Shown: positions 59,953 through 64,000 of the stretch, piece by piece
Layout of the letters: the number at the start of each line of letters is the position of its first letter
Position numbering within the stretch: position 1 is the stretch's first letter
Source: Bacillus sp. M6-12
GTDB lineage: Bacteria; Bacillota; Bacilli; Bacillales; DSM-1321
Reading direction: 5' to 3'
Assembly (NCBI RefSeq): GCF_002860285.1
Contig: NZ_PGVF01000006.1
Coordinates: 310,001-374,000 of the forward strand
DNA: 64,000 bases
The notes under the pieces: generated by a model
Databases searched by the model: none
Told to the model about the DNA's origin: nothing
What the model saw: the letters and a program-made list of their open reading frames with translations, nothing else
Position numbers and translations under genes: made by a program

Positions 59953-60576
59953 TTGACACCAAAAAAGACCAACGTTACTAAAGATAAAATTTTAGATGCA
60001 GCAATAGACCTTTTTTCGCAAAAGGGTTTTAGTGGAGTGTCAATCAGAGAGATAACGAAAGAGGTGGGAATTAAAGAAAGTTCGTTATATAACCATTACA
60101 AAAATAAAGACGAGATTCTTGAACAAATCCTTTCTGCTTTTCGAAAAGAATTTGCTAAAACTCTCCCCCCTGTATCTTTATTAGATGACATTTTAGAAAA
60201 TTCTACTCTTGAAGGATTCTTTGAAAGAGGATTCGAGCGATTCAGGGAGCATATAGATAATGAAACGAATGAGAAGTGCTGGAGGATTCTTTTCATGGAA
60301 CAATTTCGTTCTGCGGCTGCAAGGGAAATATTCTTGAATGATCTAATTAAAGATACATTGGATTTCTTGGAAGTGGTCTTCGAAAAACTGATAGAACTTG
60401 GAAAGATCAAAGACACTTATAGTCCTGCAGTACTGGCCTCAGAATATCAATATCCGACGTTCTCCATGCTGGTTGAATATAATATGCTTCGATTTGATCA
60501 AAAGGACACATCGGTAATTGAAGCAAAAATGAAAAATCATATTCGTTTTTTTCTTGAAAACGTTAGTGAAAAATAA
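59953..60576 (+). CDS. TetR/AcrR-family regulator
   Basis: A 207-residue repressor with helix-turn-helix DLFSQKGFSGVSIREITKEVGI and LYNHYKNKDEIL at about 18-53, followed by a ligand domain. TTG 59953 behind ATAGGAG gives the family-like start MTPKKTNVTKDKILDAA; the ORF start is too far upstream. It is likely to repress itself at the 59824 palindrome and perhaps the CPBP-like gene downstream, where a partial site GTGTTAGTTAG lies at 60636-60646. Confidence 0.87.
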   Translation: MTPKKTNVTKDKILDAAIDLFSQKGFSGVSIREITKEVGIKESSLYNHYKNKDEILEQILSAFRKEFAKTLPPVSLLDDILENSTLEGFFERGFERFREHIDNETNEKCWRILFMEQFRSAAAREIFLNDLIKDTLDFLEVVFEKLIELGKIKDTYSPAVLASEYQYPTFSMLVEYNMLRFDQKDTSVIEAKMKNHIRFFLENVSEK

Positions 60577-60593
60577 TGGAACAAAAGTACTGG

Positions 60594-60617
60594 GTGATGC
60601 AAATCACTCATTTTTTA
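60594..60617 (+). terminator. Terminator after tetR
   Basis: GTGAT and ATCAC pair around GCAA and are followed by T-rich sequence. Weak stem. Confidence 0.55.
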
Positions 60618-60799
60618 CCGAATAAATATGAACGAGTGTTAGTTAGCAGATAAATACGAAAGAATTAGTACACAATCCTTTTGTAATGGAGAGGCTTTTG
60701 TAACATTTCAGTTAATGACTTGTGTAGAGTTGCGGGCAGATTTGGAAAACAGGTATTTAATTAAAGTTAAACTAAATAACAGATGTGAGGTAGATTTTA

Positions 60800-61579
60800 A
60801 TGAATAATGTAAAAGAGACTATTCACCAGCCAGTTTTTTTGCACAACAATATTAATAAAAAAGCAAATACGATAGATATTTATTTTTCCCTAATAATGAG
60901 GTCACTTTTTTTTATTATTTTTGGTACCGTCTTTGTCGCTATACTTTCTGTTAACGGGGCTGAACAGCCATTGAAAGAAGCAGAAAAATGGTGGCCCTTT
61001 CAAGTTGTTCTTGCTAATATTATATCGTTTATTATGCTTACGCATTTTCTTCGAAAAGAAAAGAAGTCATACATCAGCTTATTTAAAACAAAAAGAATAG
61101 GACTGAAGAAGTCGTTGAAAGAATTTTTCTTGCTGGTAATAGTTGCAGTTGTTAGCGGCGCGGTTCCTCTCTATGTTTTTTCTTACTTATTTTTAGGTTC
61201 CATCATACCCCCGGATAATATGTTTCAGCCATTGCCGGTTTGGGCTGCGCTTATTGCATTAATTATCTTTCCGGTTTCAAATGCTTTGGTTGAGCTGCCA
61301 ACGTATATAGGATACGCCTTGCCACGGCTGGAACAGCATTACGGAAGCAAGTGGAAGCCGATCATTTTCGCTGGTATGGCATTGGCTTTGCAGCATGTTT
61401 TTCTGCCGCTGATCTTTGATCCATCCTATATGCTATGGCGATTTTTCTCGTTTATCCCCATGGCGATTATCCTTGGAGCGATCTTCTTAAAGACCAGGCG
61501 TTTGTCGACTATAATAATGGTTCATTACTTGCTGGACCTTCAGCTTATTATCCAAACCTTTATGTATTCTATTAAGTAA
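60800..61579 (+). CDS. CPBP-like intramembrane protein with degenerate motif
   Basis: A 259-residue membrane protein with seven or eight helices resembling the CPBP (Abi/CaaX protease-like) family. The expected motif EExxxR is degraded to VELPTYIGYALPR, with one Glu at the site; His in ALQHVFLP and HYLLDL are partly kept. It may be an inactive scaffold or protease relative. ATG 60800 follows GTGAGGTAG. The gene lies downstream of the TetR gene, a common pairing for resistance or export functions. Confidence 0.65.
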   Translation: MNNVKETIHQPVFLHNNINKKANTIDIYFSLIMRSLFFIIFGTVFVAILSVNGAEQPLKEAEKWWPFQVVLANIISFIMLTHFLRKEKKSYISLFKTKRIGLKKSLKEFFLLVIVAVVSGAVPLYVFSYLFLGSIIPPDNMFQPLPVWAALIALIIFPVSNALVELPTYIGYALPRLEQHYGSKWKPIIFAGMALALQHVFLPLIFDPSYMLWRFFSFIPMAIILGAIFLKTRRLSTIIMVHYLLDLQLIIQTFMYSIK

Positions 61580-61760
61580 TTTTCAGTTTTAAAAAAATTA
61601 CGCCTCTCTGCAAGAAGTTTGTTAGTTTGAATATTCGGCGCATAGCCCACAGTATGAAGTATTCGATAGATTCCGAGTTATATTAGTAAATATTAAAAGA
61701 GACCTAAAAATAGATTATTAATTTTGCAGTTGAGCCTGTTATTAATAAAGGGGAAAAAGC

Positions 61761-62555
61761 ATGAAAAATTTTACACAAAAACAAGAATATGAGTTCGACG
61801 GATTATATAACTTTCGGGATATAGGAGGATTCACTACTGAAAGTGGCTTAAAAATGAAGAAAGGGGTTCTATTTCGTTCTGATGAATTATCGCGTTTATC
61901 AAAAGCTGATTTACAGAGATTCTCTGAATTAGGTATTAAATTAATATGCGATTTGAGAACATCCCAGGAACAAAAATCAAAGCCGAGCCGAATAGGGCTG
62001 TATCAGAACGTTTTGGTTAAAAACATTTCCATTCATGATAAAAGTCAGGAATTCACACGTTTTGAGTTTTTTAAATTTTTGGTGGGCAGGTCAGGAAATA
62101 TAGATTTTGAACAGATTATGAGAGCTATCTATGCTAATATGGCAAACAACTGCAGCCAGCAAATTCAAGAAATCATTATGTTATTATCAGATGAAGAAAA
62201 CCTGCCTGCCCTGATCCATTGTACTGGCGGAAAGGATAGAACCGGGTTTATTGCTGCTTTGATTCAGCTCCTTGCTGGAGTACCATACCAAACTGTTTTA
62301 GATGAATATCTGTTTTCCAATGAATTAATCGGCCCACGGATGCGAAAAGTGGAACGATTTGTTAGATGGGTAAGCCTGTTTCAAATTTCACCGGATCGGT
62401 TAAAGCCGATATTAGAAGTACGCCATGAGTATCTTGATGATATTTTCATGGATATATTAAAAAGCCATGGAAGCATTGAAACATATCTATGTCAGTTTTG
62501 TAATATATCAGAAGAGATGTTAGCCAGTTTCAGGAACTTATTACTGGAAAAGTAG
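61761..62555 (+). CDS. Tyrosine-protein phosphatase, IphP/Y_phosphatase3 family
   Basis: A 264-residue phosphatase with active-site loop HCTGGKDRTGF (catalytic Cys and Arg) at about 154-164, and the family N-terminus GLYNFRDIGGF. The enzyme could act on phosphotyrosine or phosphoinositide-like substrates. ATG 61761 follows AAAGGGG. No kinase partner is nearby. Confidence 0.88.
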   Translation: MKNFTQKQEYEFDGLYNFRDIGGFTTESGLKMKKGVLFRSDELSRLSKADLQRFSELGIKLICDLRTSQEQKSKPSRIGLYQNVLVKNISIHDKSQEFTRFEFFKFLVGRSGNIDFEQIMRAIYANMANNCSQQIQEIIMLLSDEENLPALIHCTGGKDRTGFIAALIQLLAGVPYQTVLDEYLFSNELIGPRMRKVERFVRWVSLFQISPDRLKPILEVRHEYLDDIFMDILKSHGSIETYLCQFCNISEEMLASFRNLLLEK

Positions 62556-62604
62556 TCCTGAAAGAGTTTTTTGGGTGCAGATTTTAAAGCCTTGTATGTA
62601 CAAA

Positions 62605-62646
62605 AAGGATAGGAAAGCCAGATAATTTTTTCAGTTTCCTATCCTT
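62605..62646. terminator. Perfect 12-bp hairpin between phosphatase and SASP genes
   Basis: AAGGATAGGAAA (62605-62616) pairs with TTTCCTATCCTT (62635-62646). A T-run follows it on the minus strand, so it may back up the SASP terminator. Confidence 0.7.
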
Positions 62647-62667
62647 CCCCATTGAAATGTGGCGATT

Positions 62668-62699
62668 AAACAAAAAAAATAGCTGTGCTATTTTTTCTT
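62668..62699 (-). terminator. Terminator overlapping the SASP stop
   Basis: AAAAAATAGC and GCTATTTTTT pair. The TAG stop of the SASP gene lies in the stem. Confidence 0.75.
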
Positions 62700-62942
62700 A
62701 TTCAGATTTTCCTGTGCCATTTTCACTAACTCCCGAACCATATCGCCGCCCAGCCTTCCGCCGACTTTTCCGGCCTGCTTCGGAGTAAGCTGTCCATTAT
62801 AGCCTTTTTGAAGTGGAACTCCAACTTCAGCAGCAGCTTCAAATTTAGCATCCTCAGGATTTTGTGTTCCGGCCACTTTTGCTTTCAATTGATCCATCTG
62901 CTGTCTTGCTTCCGGCACAAGTATATTCCTTCTTCGAGCCAT
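62688..62942 (-). CDS. Small acid-soluble spore protein, alpha/beta type
   Basis: An 84-residue DNA-binding spore protein. The family regions are present: NPEDAKFEAAAEVGVPL corresponds to the germination protease site area, and LTPKQAGKVGGRLGGDMVRELVKMAQ to the conserved second half. The N-terminus MARRRNILVPEARQQMDQLK is basic. I start at ATG 62942, 9 nt behind GGAG. It is expected to be made in the forespore under sigma-G and to protect DNA from UV and heat. Confidence 0.9.
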   Translation of the reverse strand: MARRRNILVPEARQQMDQLKAKVAGTQNPEDAKFEAAAEVGVPLQKGYNGQLTPKQAGKVGGRLGGDMVRELVKMAQENLNKKK

Positions 62943-63039
62943 TATTATCACTCCTTTTTTGTAGATTTTCCTGAAAGAGCTAGTCTTATTAGTTTCATTT
63001 TTTTATGATTAAATAAAACAAATTTTTTTGATAAAAGGG

Positions 63040-63100
63040 TTGAAAGTCAGAAAAGGTCAGAGTATAATGGGTATAGTAAGTCAAAGATAGTCAAAGTCAA
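63040..63100 (+). promoter_or_regulatory. clpE promoter with CtsR-type operators
   Basis: TTGAAA (63040-63045) and TATAAT (63063-63068) are 17 nt apart. Within and after them lie CtsR-like heptad repeats: AAAGTCAGAAAAGGTCAGA (63043-63061) and GTCAAAG-ATA-GTCAAAG (63080-63096). This predicts heat-inducible expression. Confidence 0.85.
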
Positions 63101-63180
63101 TTTGACCAGGCAAACTGTCCATCAACTACGCTTATTAAATAATTAATGAAAAAATGTATAAAATCAAGGAGGAGTCACAT

Positions 63181-64000
63181 ATGCATTGTCAAAAATGTCA
63201 AAGTAATCAAGCGAATATTCAATTGCGTGTAAGTATTAATGGCAGCCAGCAAAATTTTCATTTGTGCTCCGATTGCTATAAAGAAGAACAAAATAAACTA
63301 GGAGCAGCCATGGGGGGAAAAGGATACATGGGTAATTTCCCATTTGATGATTTCTTTAAAGGATTTAGCCATAACCCTGGGCAAGCTGATATAGATGAAC
63401 AAGAACAGCCGCAGCCAGCAAAAGGGGGACGGGGCGGCGGATTGCTTGACCAATATGGCCGCAATCTGACTCATAATGCTAAAGCTGGCCTTATCGATCC
63501 GGTCATTGGACGTGATGAGGAAGTAAAGCGTGTGATTGAAATTTTAAATAGAAGAAATAAAAATAACCCTGTTCTGATTGGGGAACCTGGTGTCGGTAAA
63601 ACAGCAATTGCTGAAGGACTTGCGCTGAAAATTGCTGACGGGGATGTACCAGTAAAACTGCGAACAAAAGAGGTTTACCTTCTCGATGTTGCTTCACTTG
63701 TTTCGAATACAGGAATCCGCGGCCAATTTGAAGAGCGGATGAAACAGCTTATTTCCGAGCTTCAGCAGCGTAAGAACGTAATTCTATTCATTGATGAAAT
63801 ACATCAAATTGTTGGGGCCGGATCTGCTGAAGGGTCTATGGATGCAGGTAATATCCTAAAACCTGCATTAGCACGAGGCGAAATGCAGCTTGTTGGTGCG
63901 ACTACCCTAAAGGAATACAGAAAGATTGAAAAGGACGCTGCACTCGAACGCCGCTTCCAGCCTGTTCAAGTTAATGAGCCGACTCCTGCAGAAGCGCTGG
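63181..64000 (+). CDS. clpE: Clp protease ATP-binding subunit ClpE, 3' end beyond window
   Basis: Hsp100 unfoldase partnering with ClpP. The visible part has the ClpE-specific N-terminal zinc finger (CQKC at 3-6 and CSDC), a Gly-rich linker ([17 protein letters not shown]), Walker A GEPGVGKT, Walker [10 protein letters not shown] and sensor [11 protein letters not shown]. About 273 residues are in the window; the rest continues beyond it. ATG 63181 follows AAGGAGGAG. CtsR boxes upstream imply release on heat or protein damage. Confidence 0.95.
   Translation, partial: MHCQKCQSNQANIQLRVSINGSQQNFHLCSDCYKEEQNKLGAAMGGKGYMGNFPFDDFFKGFSHNPGQADIDEQEQPQPAKGGRGGGLLDQYGRNLTHNAKAGLIDPVIGRDEEVKRVIEILNRRNKNNPVLIGEPGVGKTAIAEGLALKIADGDVPVKLRTKEVYLLDVASLVSNTGIRGQFEERMKQLISELQQRKNVILFIDEIHQIVGAGSAEGSMDAGNILKPALARGEMQLVGATTLKEYRKIEKDAALERRFQPVQVNEPTPAEAL

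Overview
The window looks like a chromosomal segment of an endospore-forming, low-GC Bacillaceae (Bacillus in the broad sense). The gene order gap-pgk-tpi-gpmI-eno, secG-est-rnr-smpB-ssrA, the CtsR-type clpE promoter, spore coat and SASP genes, CzrA/CadC metal regulators and many proteins close to Bacillus subtilis families support this. I cannot fix the genus or species from sequence alone.

Layout. 1-6 kb: lower glycolysis operon (gapA cut by the left edge, then pgk, tpiA, gpmI, eno). 6-11.5 kb: a dispersed repeat, secG, a structured RNA candidate resembling Bacillaceae-1, carboxylesterase, RNase R, SmpB and tmRNA. 11.5-18.3 kb: a block just behind tmRNA with a group II intron 3'-end relic, the YcgQ/YcgR pair, a manganese ABC transporter (mntABCD) with MntR-like boxes and a small leader ORF, and a broken mntR-like relic; related short repeats lie at both ends. 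18.4-25 kb: sensory genes (diguanylate cyclase, PAS-LytTR regulator, chemotaxis receptor) and a cell-wall amidase. 25-33.7 kb: YebC-type regulator, spore coat protein, YvbH-like, NERD and DinB proteins, an ECF sigma/anti-sigma pair, manganese catalase. 33.8-40.6 kb: metal resistance and redox block: czrA and czcO divergent from czcD, a CYP152 peroxygenase, and cadC-cadA. 40.6-48.3 kb: alkaline phosphatase, gluconokinase, a YdcZ-type membrane protein, and a TPP-riboswitch operon (SDR, thiM, thiD, thiE). 48.6-57.8 kb: acyltransferase, ABC exporter with TetR regulator, GNAT enzymes, a large RND exporter (SwrC-like), YczE. 57.9-64 kb: a frameshifted gene, three tRNAs, GNAT, TetR with operator, CPBP-like membrane protein, tyrosine phosphatase, SASP, and the 5' part of clpE.

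The most notable observation is cadA. Its frame, started by a GTG overlapping cadC, is interrupted by one TGA exactly where the first cysteine of the N-terminal metal-binding CxxC motif belongs, and a 6-bp hairpin with a G-starting loop lies 21 nt downstream. This is either a nonsense or sequencing change at that codon or a selenocysteine-type U-x-x-C candidate. Other points are the mntR relic, a 44-codon ORF flanked by MntR-like boxes, the intron relic beside tmRNA, a TetR operator exactly filling a promoter spacer, and an SDR gene leading a riboswitch-controlled thiamine salvage operon.
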